Shown here: positions 10,151-21,677 of the stretch, one piece after another
Layout of the letters: every line of letters starts with the position of its first letter
How positions within the stretch are numbered: the first letter of the stretch is position 1
Assembly: GCF_029867415.1 (NCBI RefSeq)
Contig: NC_081184.1
Span: 80,636,364-80,700,363, forward strand
Length of the DNA: 64,000 bases
Reading direction: 5' to 3'
Source of the DNA: Vicia villosa
Lineage: Eukaryota; Streptophyta; Magnoliopsida; Fabales; Fabaceae
Made by a program: the position numbers and the translations under genes
The notes under the pieces: model-generated
Told to the model about the DNA's origin: nothing
Database searches by the model: none
What the model saw: the letters and a program-made list of their open reading frames with translations, nothing else

Positions 10151-11640
10151 TGTTTGATGTTTGAACCTGTTAGTGAAACCGAAAGAGATTGAGAGGTATT
10201 TTCTATGTGTTGTTTTGATTTTCTCTAAAAAAACAATAATGAAGCATGGAGAAATAGAGGAGAATAGAGCAAGAGGAAAAAGAAAGACATGAGAGAGACG
10301 TGGCATGTTTATTTGCTCAAACCCGGAGAGTTTTGATTCAATCTTCCTTTTTTTTTTCATTTAAGTTTTAATTAAGAATTTAAGTAATTAATTGAAGGAA
10401 ATATGACAAATTTGTAAGAAAAACTCTTTTTATTTTATTCTATTAATGATTTTTTTAATATATTTTATTTGTTTGGTGTCAAAAATATTTTTTCATTAAA
10501 TTATTGTTATATTTTGAGATATGTCTTTAGCATCAATTTTCATTTTATTTTATTTTTGCTAATTATTTTCTATTGAATTCTTTTGTAATAAGAGGAAATA
10601 ATTTTATTTCATGCCATGCACGGGCAAACAAGAAATTTTTGTATATTAAAATGAGTTTTACTTTATTACAATAATACAACTCAATATTTATGATATGTTT
10701 TAATTTAGTTGGATTCTACGGGTCAAAACTACTTAAAATAAAGCATGGTGATAAAAAAAAAGTTTGCTACTTGCCTAGAAAAAATTCTAAAGTTTGGTAT
10801 TTGTCTCTTGCATTTTTCAGAGAAAGCCGCTTGAAAAACTAAAAATTAGATGTCCCATATATTTTGCTAAAATAAACTTTAGAATTTTATTAATAAAGAA
10901 ATACACTATAAAAAGATAAAAGATCACTAACTCCCTAATTGCTCTGGTATCAGAACAATCAACGAGAAGCTACGGATCAACAATTGGATTTCAATCAATC
11001 AAATTATTATATAATACTTTCAAGTTCTAATTTATTTTTAAAATATTTTATAATATCTATTTAATTTTATTCAATTAAATGCATGGGAAAAAATTTACAT
11101 CACTAATATATGAAAAATCATCTTTGATAAGTATAAAAACTATATAAATTATCATCGCTAAAAAATTTTTACACCACTATTGTATAAAAATAAAAAGCTG
11201 TCTAAATTTGCACCACTATTGTATAAAAATAAAAACTATATAAAACAGAATAAAATTTTTTTTCACCACCATTGTCTTGAATAATTTTGAATGGAAATGG
11301 AAATTCGTGAAAATGAAAAGTTCCAAGAAAAATAAAACAAAATATTTAAGTGCACTTACTAAAGCTATTCATATGAATTTGTGCCTAATTAATGCATCAA
11401 TTTAGGTTTAGGGATGAATTTGTAGTTATAAAAACTGCATTGCAATAATTAAAATTTATAAATTTTTGCATAAATTGATGAGTGGCATTATTATAACCAA
11501 TCCATTTATGACATCTCAAGTGGGTAAAGTTACCCTTTAATTCTTGTTGGGTAACCAAGTAGGCACCAAAAAACAAAATTGGTGGTAGGTTAATTTATAT
11601 GCAAAGATCACAATGATAGTCGTTAAGGTAAGAATGTCTA
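10151..11640. other. Intergenic AT-rich sequence
   Basis: No gene was recognised. At 11105-11260 a phrase of the type CACCACTATTGTATAAAAATAAAAA recurs three to four times at short spacing. A lone copia-PBS-like TGGTATCAGAAC sits at 10945 with no LTR beside it. Confidence 0.4.
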
Positions 11641-12050
11641 GTAATGGTTCTAGCTGATTTTCTTAGGATTTGAGCATTATTATCATGTGATTATACTGAA
11701 GTAGGTACATGAGTAGTAACAAGATCAGGAGAAATTGGATTACCTGTAGGGGAAACATGAGGTGTAACATAATCTATATCAATTGTCACAGGTGTAATGT
11801 TAAGATAGAAACTAAATGTTAATTTATATACACAGAGAATTACTTGGTACGGAAATTACTTAGTACCATTTCTATAGCCTAAAAACACAATTTTTCTTGC
11901 ACGAGATTGAAATCTATTACAAACATCAGGCAAAGTGGATGAAAATACTAGATAGCCAAAATATTTAAGCTGAAGAGCATAGTAGTAAAATGAGATTTAT
12001 TGTGTAAAAGAAGAGATGGAAACTTATTAATTAAATCTTTTGCATGTTGA
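11640..12050 (-). pseudogene. Ty1/copia integrase relic
   Basis: Read on the minus strand, 11863-11961 translates to a FGYLVFSSTL ... RARKIVFLGYRNGT segment. This is the conserved region after the copia integrase core (usually FGCLAFAST ... RARKCVFLGY). Immediately upstream at about 11960-12050 is LINKFPSLLLHNKSHF, matching the LINRLPTPLLHNKSPYE block of the same domain but in another frame. Frame breaks and missing neighbours mark it as an old fragment. It is unrelated in sequence to the intact copia element at 13592-18464. Confidence 0.65.
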
Positions 12051-13586
12051 ATAGAAAGATGTTCACAAGGGATGCGACTTACACTTCAGAATTCAAATTC
12101 AAAATGACTTGTCCATGTAAGATTACTGGAATCTCGTGTTCAACACTAGAACATATGGTTCAACAAAAACAATGAGTTGCAAGATTTATAACACGCAAGT
12201 AAAATATTTAAAGACTTACAAACAACCTCTACCAGTGAAGTTTCTAATATCCATCAAACAAAGACAACTTTCTAGAAATCAAAAGAAAGAATTGTAAGGT
12301 TGCTTATATTCTCACTTAGCCTTGTCATTAATATGTGCTTGCTCAATATGTGCCCATTGTCATCAAATTCACTCCATTTTGGTTGTTGGTGTCAACATTG
12401 TTTCTTTCATCTGAGTCTTGGAACTTGTTTAGGTATTCGTGGATGTTTTTTGATATATCACAAGTTCACAACCCTAATGTGAATTTCATCCACAGAGGCC
12501 AAGGCATAATCATGAGGGTGATTCACAACAAGCCATGTACTATTGGCTTCTAAGGAAATGAAAAATATTGATTCACAATCAAGTCGCTAGTAGTGTTTAA
12601 ATAATAATAATTTCCTGTATTATATATTTATCAAAATATTGAAGATCCATTTGTTACACCTTTTTTTAATATTATTTTTATAACATTACATATATTCACT
12701 AAAAAAAAATACATTTTTCTTAAAAAAACATTAAACAGAAAATGGTTAAAACAAACTCTTATAAAAATCCTATATAAATTTAAATTTTTGCTATAAATTT
12801 TTTAGATGTAAAAATTCAAAAAATAAGTAAATTTTTTTTTATAAAATAATATTTAATAAATAAATAGTATAAGTGTCATATTAAAATAATATTTGTGCAA
12901 GACACTGCAAACTATGATCAGAGTTGCTAGTTAACCTATCTAAATATTTTAAGGGTCCTGACTCCTGCTGAAGTTTATCTCATGTCAAACACCAGAACAG
13001 ATCTATTTTGAGGAAAAATTATATGACAATTAGCACTTAAAGTTCTTAGATCCAATAAATACAACAACCAAAAATAAGGACCTGTAGTTCAACATATATG
13101 TAATGTGTAATGTTACGATCCCATGAGCAGGACCATACAAGAATCTGGAATATGATTATTGCAAGTTAAAAACCCCACATGTAAACTGGGAGCATTTCCT
13201 GTCATTTTGTAGGTTTAGCAAAAAGCTAAGCTTCTAAAGCAGTTAGGCTTCCTAAAAATTTATTCCTCAGGATTAAAAAGCCTCACGAAAAATTTAACAA
13301 AAACAACAACCATTTATGTTTCTTTTCAAACTTATTCCTTTTTATAAAGTTGGTTATTTGAATTTGTTTATTCCTACAAGATTTTAAAAGATAAACAAAA
13401 TTAGAAAACACACTCATTGGAAAATTGTTACCTGTCATGTTTCTTCTATTCAGCGGTTCTTTCAACAACATTAGAATGTGAAAATAGATCCAATCAAAAA
13501 GAGATATGAGATATATGCAAGATAATAACAAAACCTCCTTATATGAAGAAACCGGAACCACCGCAAACTTGAACATTTAGCAAAAT
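12050..13586. other. Intergenic sequence interrupted by the copia insertion
   Basis: No gene could be assigned. The 294-bp open frame at 13283-13576 (minus strand) has no recognisable domain, has AT-rich codons and is not convincing. The copia element splits whatever was here, so this stretch and 18470 onward were originally contiguous. Confidence 0.35.
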
Positions 13587-13591
13587 CGAGT

Positions 13592-13823
13592 AGTTAGAAA
13601 TGATCAAGAATTGTATATCGTATTCATTCACATACAGCCTTTAAATATACATAAGAATGAATCAACTTGATCCTACAATTATGCAGACAATAATTACATT
13701 GATTCAAAATAGAATAATTCTATTAAAGACTATTAAAGTGTTATTATAATAGTAATGATAGAATCACATGGAGTAATGGTCGTGCATGAATCAGGGGATT
13801 GTGACTTTATCCTTTCTCTAACT
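13592..13823 (-). repeat. 3' LTR of the copia element
   Basis: This is the 232-bp copy next to the polypurine tract. The tract (a run of G on the coding strand, 13824-13830) directly abuts the ORF stop codon at 13831-13833. Confidence 0.9.
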
Positions 13824-13830
13824 CCCCCCC

Positions 13831-16800
13831 TCAAACTGATGGTGCAAGAGTCACCCCAAGTTTGTCTCTTAACATGTTGAACCTTGTGTGAGTGAGTGGC
13901 TTGGTTAAACAATCTGCTATCTGATCAGTTGAGGGTACATATGCCACAGTGATTTCATTTTGTAAAACTTGATCACGTATGTAATGAACGTCAATTTCAA
14001 TGTGTTTTGATCTCGCATGCATAACTGGATTAGAAGCTAGTGCCTTGGCACTCAAGTTATCACACCATAGGATTGGCTTTCTAGGTAATGATAATTTTAG
14101 CTCATTTAGAAGGGACCTAACCCAAGCTACCTCGGCTGCAAGGTCAGCTAGAGCTCGATATTCAGACTCCGTGCTGGATCGAGACACAACCTTTTGTTTT
14201 CTTGAAGACCAAGAGATCAGTGATTCTCCTAGGAATACACATTGCCCAGCCATGGATTTCCTGTCATCAACGCTTGTGGCCCAGTCGGCATCTGAGAAAC
14301 CTGCTATATCTAAATCAGTGGATGGTTTGATGTGCAAGCAGAAGTTGATTGTTCCTTGGAGATACCTCAGTATCCTCTTTACTCCTTGCCAATGATCAGT
14401 GCTAGGAGTGCTCATGTATTGGCTTAGTTTGTTGACTGCAAAAGCAATGTCAGGCCTTGTGTTTGTTAAGTATTGTAGTGCACCTATGGCTTGTCTATAC
14501 ATGGTTGGTTCTGCCATTGGTTCTCCTCCATTGGTGAATTGTCTTCCCGTTATCATAGGTGTTGGACAAGTTGATGCTTTCTCCATTTTGAATTTCTTGA
14601 GTATATCACCTATGTATTTTGATTGTCTTAGATACATTCCATTTGCATCTCTTTGAACTTCAATACCTAGAAAGTAGTGTAGATGACCAAGGTCCTTTAG
14701 TGAGAACACAATGTTTAATTTTTTGATGAAAGACTCTAAAAACACGGTGTTGTTTCCTGTCACGATTATGTCATCTACATAGATTAGGAGGAATGTGATG
14801 TGATTTGTGTCTTTATGCATGAAGAGAGATGAGTCACTTTTGGTGTTTTGAAAACCCCAGTTCACTAGAGCATTTTTCAAGCTGTCAAACCAGGCCCTAG
14901 GAGCCTGCTTCAGGCCATAGATTGCTTTGGATAATCTGCATATGTGATCAGGCTTGGTCGAGTCTACGTACCCTTCCGGTTGATGCATAAAAACAGTTTC
15001 CTTGAGGTAGCCATTAAGAAATGCATTGTTGATATCTAGTTGTCGTACCTCCCAATTGAAGTGTATGGCAATAGAAAGAATTATCCTCACTGTGCTGGAT
15101 TTGACAACAGGGCTAAATGTTTCTTCATAGTCAAGGCCGGCTGTTTGTTGGAATCCCTTGGCAACCAGTCTTGCTTTCCTCCTTTCTATTGAGCCATTTG
15201 CTTTATACTTTGTTTTGAACACCCATTTTGAATCAATGATGTTCTCTTGACCTTCATATGGCACTAATGTCCATGTTTGATTGGACATTAGAGCATTAAG
15301 TTCTGTGTCCATTGCTTCTTTCCATTGGGGTCTGCTGAGAGCTTCTTTGACATTTTCTGGTTCTTTGTCTTCTGTTTGTGCTTCTGTCAGCCCTATATAT
15401 GGTTGTTTTGGCTTGTGAATCCCATCTTTGCTTCTGGTGCGCATCCAATGTGTGTTGGTGTTGTCATTCAGACTGCCTATTCTAGTTTCAGCTTCGGTTT
15501 GTCTACTTTTTTTCATTGTGTCAGTTGCATCACTATTTTCTTCCTCTTCTCGGATTATAGTGTTTTCACCTATGTCAATGATTGCATCACTTGAATCTTG
15601 CTGATCTATGCTTGGGTGGCTGGTGCTTGAGGTATTCGAGGCTTGCTCTTCATGAGTGGTTGTGTCATTTGCTGGATTTTCCATGTTGCTATTTGTGTCA
15701 CCTGCAGAATCAAGAGGAAATAAAGTAGATATATCTTGAGTTAGTGTTTTTAATGGATTACTTGTGTTAAGAAATCCATCATGAAAGGGAAAGTGTTCCT
15801 CATTGAACACTACATGTCTTGAGACAAAGATTCTTCCATGTGAATTGATGCACTTGTATCCTTTGTGTGAGTTGCTATATCCCAAGAATACACACCTGGT
15901 TGTGTAGAATTGAAGTTTATGTTTGTTGTAAGGTTTTAGGCAAGGATAACATGCGCATCCAAACGGTTTGACGACGTTGTAGTCGGGTTCCTTTTTGTTG
16001 ATCAGAACATAAGGACAAGCATTTTGGTTAATGGATGAGGGCAACCTATTTATTAGATAAGCAGCTGTGGCGAAAGCTTCCCACCAATAATTTAAAGGCA
16101 TTTTGGCTTGAGCCAACATGGTTAAACCTAGTTCAGCAATATGTCTGTGCTTTCTCTCAGCTCTACCGTTTTGCTGAGAGGTATAGGGGCATGACATTCT
16201 AAATTGAATGCCTGCTTCTAATGAGACTCTTTGGACATGTTTAAATTCACCACCACCATCACATTGAACAACTTTTATTCTTTTGTCAAATTGATTTTCT
16301 ACCATGTTTTTGAATTGGATAAATGCATGTATGGTCTCAGACTTTTGTTTCAATGGATAAATCCATGTGAATCTACTAAAGTCATCAATAAAATGGACAT
16401 AATATTTAAAATCTGAATTTGATATTATTGGTGCAGGACCCCATACATCAGTGTGAATTAACTCTAGGGGTTCCTGAGCATGAGAAAAAGATGACTTAAA
16501 GGGTAGCATGTGTAGCTTCCCGAATTGACAAGCCTCACAAAATTTAAATTGGTCACTGGATGAGGTCTTCACATTACAATGTTTCAACACTCTATCTAGG
16601 ACTTTATTGTTAGGGTGCCCAAGCTTCCTGTGCCAACTCTCTTTGACAGACATGTAGGTACATGAGTCTTTATTTGATTGGGGGCTGGCATTTGACACCT
16701 GATATAGACCTTCTTTAAGTCTCCCTCTTAGAAGAGCCTTCCCTGTCTGTTTGTCCTTCACAAAGCAACAGTCAGCATCAAATTCAACAATAGTGTTGTT

Positions 16801-17952
16801 GTCAGCAGTTAACTTAGACACACTCACTAAATTTTTAGTAATTTTAGGTACATATAAGACATCATGCAGGTTTAGGTTTTCAAGTTTGGTTGAACCTGAA
16901 GCAACAATTCTTAACTTGTCACCATTACCAACCAGTAGGGAATTCTTACCTTTGTGCTCAGTGAGATCTTGAAGCTTGTCAGTTTGGTGAGTCACATGAT
17001 TACTGGCACCACTGTCAAAGTACCATTCATAATCTTGTCCATTGTAGGGTGAAGCTATGAATGCACTACTATTTGTTCCTTCTGCTGATTGGTTAGTGCC
17101 TGAGTAGGACTTGTCAAAACGATAGTAACATTGTACACCAGTGTGACCAACTTTGGTGCATACCTGGCAGATTGGTTTGGATGTTCTTCCTCTTCCTCTG
17201 CCACCTCTCATGCCTCTGAACTTTGATCCTCTCCAATTTCCACGTGTGAGGAACTTGTTGCCTCTAAAGTCAGTCTTGTTTGCAAAGTTAACAGATGCAT
17301 CCAATGTGAGAGTGGTAAGGTTGTTCAACTGCTCCAACCTGCTTTCAAACGTTAAGAGTTGTGCCTGTAGATCAACCCAGCTGAGGTTGATCTGATCAGA
17401 TAGTTTGACAACTACTGGGTTGTAGTCAGAGTCCAAGCCATTGAGTGTTTGAATGATCAAATCAGAGTTTGACATAGGTGCACCTGCAAGCTTCAGTTTG
17501 TCAGCAAGACTCTTCATTTTTACAAGATATTCTTCCATCTTAAGCTCTCCTTTCCGAGTGCCGTGAAATTCAGATTTGAGGTACATGATGCGAGACTTCG
17601 TGTGTGCACCAGCAAGGCTTTGTGCTTCATCCCATAATTGCTTGGATTTTTCACTATGAAGCAGTTGTGTGGCAATGTCTACTGTCATGGAGTTTAGCAG
17701 CCATCCTAACAGTTTCTGATCTTGTGCTTGCCATTCTTCAAATTCTGGATTTGTCTGCTTGCTGCCTTTGTCTGTGTTGGTGATGAATTTTTCAGGGCAT
17801 TCTTTGGTTCCCAACATGTAGCAATCGAGCCTGCAACCTCTGATGATTGGCAGAACCAATGACTTCCATAAGGGATAATTATCTCTGTCCAGCTTGACAG
17901 AAACAGTTGAAGGAAGGTCATTTTTGTGTTTTGTATCTGCAACGGATGACAT
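13831..17952 (-). CDS. Ty1/copia Gag-Pol polyprotein, intact
   Basis: One uninterrupted frame of 1373 aa carries the full domain order of Ty1/copia. Gag (UBN2-like) is at residues ~20-215. A CCHC zinc knuckle has C262, C265, H270 and C275. The aspartic protease DSGA is at ~313. GAG-pre-integrase (WHRKLGHP) is at ~440. The integrase core has Asp in TDVWG (~502), CDGGGEF (~565) and Glu in NGRAER (~599). Reverse transcriptase has YVDD at ~1058, preceded by QLDINNAFLNG and YGLKQAPRAWF. RNase H has DADW at ~1221 and SSTESEYRAL. All catalytic motifs look intact. The product is processed into particle proteins and enzymes that copy the RNA and integrate it. The start ATG at 17952 lies 35 bases past the inner primer-binding site. 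Confidence 0.95.
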   Translation of the reverse strand: MSSVADTKHKNDLPSTVSVKLDRDNYPLWKSLVLPIIRGCRLDCYMLGTKECPEKFITNTDKGSKQTNPEFEEWQAQDQKLLGWLLNSMTVDIATQLLHSEKSKQLWDEAQSLAGAHTKSRIMYLKSEFHGTRKGELKMEEYLVKMKSLADKLKLAGAPMSNSDLIIQTLNGLDSDYNPVVVKLSDQINLSWVDLQAQLLTFESRLEQLNNLTTLTLDASVNFANKTDFRGNKFLTRGNWRGSKFRGMRGGRGRGRTSKPICQVCTKVGHTGVQCYYRFDKSYSGTNQSAEGTNSSAFIASPYNGQDYEWYFDSGASNHVTHQTDKLQDLTEHKGKNSLLVGNGDKLRIVASGSTKLENLNLHDVLYVPKITKNLVSVSKLTADNNTIVEFDADCCFVKDKQTGKALLRGRLKEGLYQVSNASPQSNKDSCTYMSVKESWHRKLGHPNNKVLDRVLKHCNVKTSSSDQFKFCEACQFGKLHMLPFKSSFSHAQEPLELIHTDVWGPAPIISNSDFKYYVHFIDDFSRFTWIYPLKQKSETIHAFIQFKNMVENQFDKRIKVVQCDGGGEFKHVQRVSLEAGIQFRMSCPYTSQQNGRAERKHRHIAELGLTMLAQAKMPLNYWWEAFATAAYLINRLPSSINQNACPYVLINKKEPDYNVVKPFGCACYPCLKPYNKHKLQFYTTRCVFLGYSNSHKGYKCINSHGRIFVSRHVVFNEEHFPFHDGFLNTSNPLKTLTQDISTLFPLDSAGDTNSNMENPANDTTTHEEQASNTSSTSHPSIDQQDSSDAIIDIGENTIIREEEENSDATDTMKKSRQTEAETRIGSLNDNTNTHWMRTRSKDGIHKPKQPYIGLTEAQTEDKEPENVKEALSRPQWKEAMDTELNALMSNQTWTLVPYEGQENIIDSKWVFKTKYKANGSIERRKARLVAKGFQQTAGLDYEETFSPVVKSSTVRIILSIAIHFNWEVRQLDINNAFLNGYLKETVFMHQPEGYVDSTKPDHICRLSKAIYGLKQAPRAWFDSLKNALVNWGFQNTKSDSSLFMHKDTNHITFLLIYVDDIIVTGNNTVFLESFIKKLNIVFSLKDLGHLHYFLGIEVQRDANGMYLRQSKYIGDILKKFKMEKASTCPTPMITGRQFTNGGEPMAEPTMYRQAIGALQYLTNTRPDIAFAVNKLSQYMSTPSTDHWQGVKRILRYLQGTINFCLHIKPSTDLDIAGFSDADWATSVDDRKSMAGQCVFLGESLISWSSRKQKVVSRSSTESEYRALADLAAEVAWVRSLLNELKLSLPRKPILWCDNLSAKALASNPVMHARSKHIEIDVHYIRDQVLQNEITVAYVPSTDQIADCLTKPLTHTRFNMLRDKLGVTLAPSV

Positions 17953-17986
17953 GGTTGAATTGGATCGAGAGCCTTCAAGCTTAAGT

Positions 17987-17998
17987 GCTCTGATACCA
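17987..17998 (-). other. Inner primer-binding site (PBS2), initiator-Met tRNA type
   Basis: On the coding strand this reads TGGTATCAGAGC, the canonical Ty1/copia site complementary to the 3' end of initiator tRNA-Met. It directly follows the TRIM-like LTR end (TTAACA) and precedes the short leader to the gag-pol ATG. Confidence 0.85.
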
Positions 17999-18232
17999 TG
18001 TTAAGAAGTGTGGTTGGGCCTAACTCAACCCTACAAAACCGGCTTGTAGGGTGAAGATTGCCCCCCACTTATAAGGACATGTTCAGGCCATATATTGTCC
18101 GATGTGGGACTCTTAACACACCCCCTCACGCCCAGGACTAGACAACTGGAGCGTGGAAATAAATGGCGGGTGGCCCGATAGCGGAAACCATAGAAGGTGG
18201 CCCACCGGATCTTAAACGAGGCTCTGATACCA
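17999..18232 (-). mobile_element. TRIM-derived segment (internal domain plus one LTR) in the copia leader
   Basis: On the minus strand, 18118 to 17999 is a 120-bp LTR-like unit starting TGTTAAGAGTCCCACATCGG and ending CTTCTTAACA, the appearance of an abundant legume TRIM LTR as I remember it. Upstream of it (18232-18119) lie a PBS, a short non-coding internal stretch and a polypurine tract (GTGAGGGGGTG). This is the order of a TRIM's internal domain followed by its 3' LTR. The TRIM 5' LTR is missing; the copia LTR takes its place. No separate target duplication surrounds the segment, so it was probably acquired by recombination at the shared 12-bp PBS, not by insertion. Confidence 0.75.
18221..18232 (-). 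other. Outer primer-binding site (PBS1)
   Basis: TGGTATCAGAGC on the minus strand, directly after the 5' LTR. Together with the identical 12-mer at 17987-17998 it brackets the TRIM-derived segment. Confidence 0.85.
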
Positions 18233-18464
18233 AGTTAGAAATGATCAAGAATTGTATATCGTATTCATTCACATACAGCCTTTAAATATACATAAGAATG
18301 AATCAACTTGATCCTACAATTATGCAGACAATAATTACATTGATTCAAAATAGAATAATTCTATTAAAGACTATTAAAGTGTTATTATAATAGTAATGAT
18401 AGAATCACAAGGAGTAATGGTCGTGCATGAATCAGGGGATTGTGACTTTATCCTTTCTCTAACT
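18233..18464 (-). repeat. 5' LTR of the copia element
   Basis: This 232-bp copy is essentially identical to 13592-13823 and is bounded on the outside by the CGAGT target duplication. Confidence 0.9.
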
Positions 18465-18469
18465 CGAGT

Positions 18470-21466
18470 AAGCAACATATTCACACCAAAAAGATGAAGA
18501 AAACTATAAAAACAAAAACATGAACATGAAGCATTCAGTGATAGAAAACTTCCTTAAGATCTATGTGGAGTTTGTTTTTCTTTCAATGGAGACGAACACA
18601 CGTTCAGCAGTGGAAAATGAAGAAGAAGAAGAAGAGAAAAGGGAGAAATGGGGTTGTATTACCTGTGGAATGGAGAGAGAATGGAGATGTGATGGTGAAG
18701 AACGGGTTCGACACTTGGAAGTTGGAATGGAGAGAGAATGCTTGTTGAAGAATGAATGTAAAAGGGCAAAAGAGAGGGAAATATTGAAACAAAAGTGACC
18801 TTGTTTTGTTTACCGTGTAAAGAAGATTTTTCATTATTAGTATTACACAATGGATTAAAATTGTGTTTGAATAGAGAAAAGGGAATAAAGATATGCCAAA
18901 TTGAGAATGGGGTTGCCACTTGGAATAATGGGTAGATATGATTGGTCCATAAGAAGATTGATTTAGCAAATTACCAAAATGGGCATTTGTTAGTGTAATT
19001 TTAAAAAAGCAAAAGGGCAGTTTAGGGTGTTAATAGGTATATTATAATCTTAGTTAGGTAGTTGATGTGCGTGATTTTTAAATATTCAAAGATTAAATGA
19101 TTTTATTTTAAAAATATTTTTTCTTTAAATTTTGTAATAAAATTATATTGGAAAATAAAGCTATTTTAAAATTATCTCACCTTTAGGTCTATTAAGTTCG
19201 CATTTGCCTCCAAGAATCTCAGCAAAATATTTATAAAAAAAATACTTGTTGGAGGATATTTTGAATATAATAGCTTTAAGAGTCGTACCACTAAAGAATA
19301 CAAATTTTTGAAATGATCATAGAGCTTCCACTGCAAATCATTTTCATAAACAGTATCATTATTGATTACGCAATTTATATTTTTCTTAATCATTTTTTTT
19401 CCATTTAGGTGTATGATCATGACAGATGACAGATCAAAACCTGAAACCTGTCACCCTGAAAAAATATTTGAAGTAGTGTAATATGTTGAACAATTTTCTA
19501 ACTCCAAAAATATAATTGACATAATAATATTGATATTTTATACCGCTGCATCAATTAAAAGCATCTACATATGCTCAATTCCTTTATTGTTGATTACGGT
19601 CCAGGCATCAATGATTCAAACCGCAAGACGTCATGTTTCTTTTGAATTGTTGATGTCTTTTATGCAATCAAATTTTCGACTCATTGTCACTGCAACAAAA
19701 ATACAGTTATGGAACATAAACTATGTAACATCAAAAGATTATTATGAAAACATAAAATCCATTTTATCAAAACGGATAACCCATTTAGTAAAATACAGTG
19801 CTCAAAAGACCAAACAACGTGCACAAAGAAATCATCAAAACTTACTGTAAAAGATGAACTTTTAAAATAACTTAATTCTGAATACATCAAACAGATTTTC
19901 AATATAACATAAAAATGAAAACTAAAAACCCATCAGTGATAATATTTGGATGAACATACGAACCAAATAACAATGTAAACAAATAATATTATTAACAGAA
20001 AATACTGAATGAATGCTAAAGCAGTGAAAAAGCAAAGAACTTTTTTTTGCAAAAGATGTGAAGAATGGCGGAGCAAGTACTGAAGAGCCAACGACTAGAA
20101 GACGGGGATGAGGAAACACAGATGGTAAGGTCGAAATAATTAAATTGGAAAATGAAGAAAGGAAGGAAAATAATAGGGGGTCCAAAGGTTGATTTAGTAT
20201 TTCTAATACAAATTTATTGTTCAAGTTGTGAGAATTGTAAAAAAGATTAACGTTGATAATTGATAATTTTGGTAGTAGTTTCTTTTTATATATTAAAAAT
20301 AAATATTAATTCAAATGAATACCACATATGATTTAAAAATAATAAAAAATATAAAATAGTTAACGTATCATTGTCGCGTCATAATTAATTCTAATAATGA
20401 TAAAGTGCGAATTAAATATTAGTTTAAAAACAATTATTTCTTCTCTCACATAATAGGTGTTTTTTTTAAAAAAATTTATACTTTTTAAGATAATAATTAA
20501 GTGTGTTGATTTCAATGATAAAATAAATTTATTTATTAAAATAATTTTTTTAATAATAAATAATAGGGTAGTTATATAATTTAAAATATAATAAATAAAA
20601 TAAATTAATGGAAAGAAATAATAAATAATATATTGATATTTTAAAATGTTTATGTATCTTTCATTAGTAACAATAAAAGTTCGGAAGCGGATAGACTAAG
20701 TTGTTGCTAGAAATTTTTCCTGACCAAATTTACCACATGATATGTAATGACTTCTTTCTTATCTAATCGTGTTTTATTTCAAGTAAAAGAATTATATAAA
20801 TTAAAAATATATCTTTGAACAACCATTAACCAAACCGAAAAAAAAAAAAAACCTAATTTTTTTATTAAATAATATTATTTTTTAAATTAAAATTAAATTA
20901 AGAGAGACACTCTTCAATGCAAATTCAGAGAGTTTCACTAATTTTATTAAAACTTTATAATAAATTATACATACAAGCCTATTATTAGAAATTTTGGAAA
21001 TTTCAAGTTAAAATGATAGTGATGTGATGTGAACTAAATATTCAACCATGGATACCAAACAAACTTGCTTTTAGGTTATGCCAACCTCCATTAGTACATC
21101 ATATTATTTCTCTAACATTGTATTTGTACCGAATCCATAAGTCACTCTGAAAAATTCCCAAAAGAAGAATTTATAAATAAATAAGAATAAAATAAGTCAT
21201 AGTGAAAAAAAACCCTAAAAGAAAAAAATCTAAAAAGAAGAATTATAAATAATTCCAACTATGAGTGAATTCCAACTGTTAATTTGTTAAAATTATTTGG
21301 TTTTTATTTTAATTTTTATTAAATTAATTCATTTGAATGGTGATGATGAATGGATGGTATAAAAAATCTTACACGAAAAGTATATAGTAATTAATCTCAA
21401 CAATTATTTACCTTCTAAGCTTTTAAGAGAGAAAAAAAAAGACGTTGACGGTGCCTACGCGCTGGT
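18470..21466. other. Intergenic, AT-rich; no gene recognised
   Basis: Short open frames at 18520-18970, 19172-19420, 19530-19850 and 19922-20224 have no recognisable domains. They are low in complexity or look like AT-biased chance frames. A purine-rich GAA tract lies at 18618-18650. The right part leads into the promoter of the DUF1068 gene. Confidence 0.4.
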
Positions 21467-21473
21467 TATAAAG
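21467..21473 (+). promoter_or_regulatory. Probable TATA box of the DUF1068 gene
   Basis: TATAAAG lies about 210 bases upstream of the ATG at 21678. The intervening stretch is pyrimidine-rich and ends in a (GA) run just before the start, a common plant 5' untranslated layout. Confidence 0.5.
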
Positions 21474-21677
21474 AGGAAGAAGGAGTAGCATAGCACTAGC
21501 ACCAACCTGTTCTCACTCTTTCAACTTCCAATTGCCGACAAACACTCACCCAACACACAACCTTAAAACTTCCTTCGATTCAACCACATCACTTGTTTCT
21601 CTCTCAAGATTTGAGTTTTTGTCTTATATCTACAATCACCATTAGAGAGAGAGAGAGAACAAGGTATATACATCGCT

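Larger units (their letters stand above)
13587..18469 (-). mobile_element. Complete young Ty1/copia retrotransposon with 5-bp TSD
   Basis: Direct repeats of 232 bp (13592-13823 and 18233-18464) differ at one visible position (CACATGGAG versus CACAAGGAG). They begin AGTTAGAA and end TCTAACT in plus-strand view. The 5-mer CGAGT flanks both sides (13587-13591 and 18465-18469). On the coding (minus) strand the order is 5' LTR, primer-binding site, a TRIM-derived leader, second primer-binding site, gag-pol ORF, G-run polypurine tract at 13824-13830, 3' LTR. The total is 4873 bp. Near-identical LTRs, an exact TSD and one unbroken ORF mean a very recent insertion that may still be competent. The LTR termini are an AGTTAGA/TCTAACT inverted pair instead of a plain TG...CA. 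Confidence 0.92.

Noticed and set aside
10611..10630. GCCATGCACGGGC resembling a Helitron 3' hairpin
   Set aside because: No CTAG/CTRR follows within the required distance and no partner 5' end is evident.
10945..10956. TGGTATCAGAAC resembling a copia primer-binding site
   Set aside because: One base off the canonical site, with no LTR beside it and no matching coding remnant on that strand nearby.
18520..18970. Several overlapping small frames to the right of the copia element
   Set aside because: Low-complexity GAA/CTT composition, no domain, and frames on both strands; no support for a gene.
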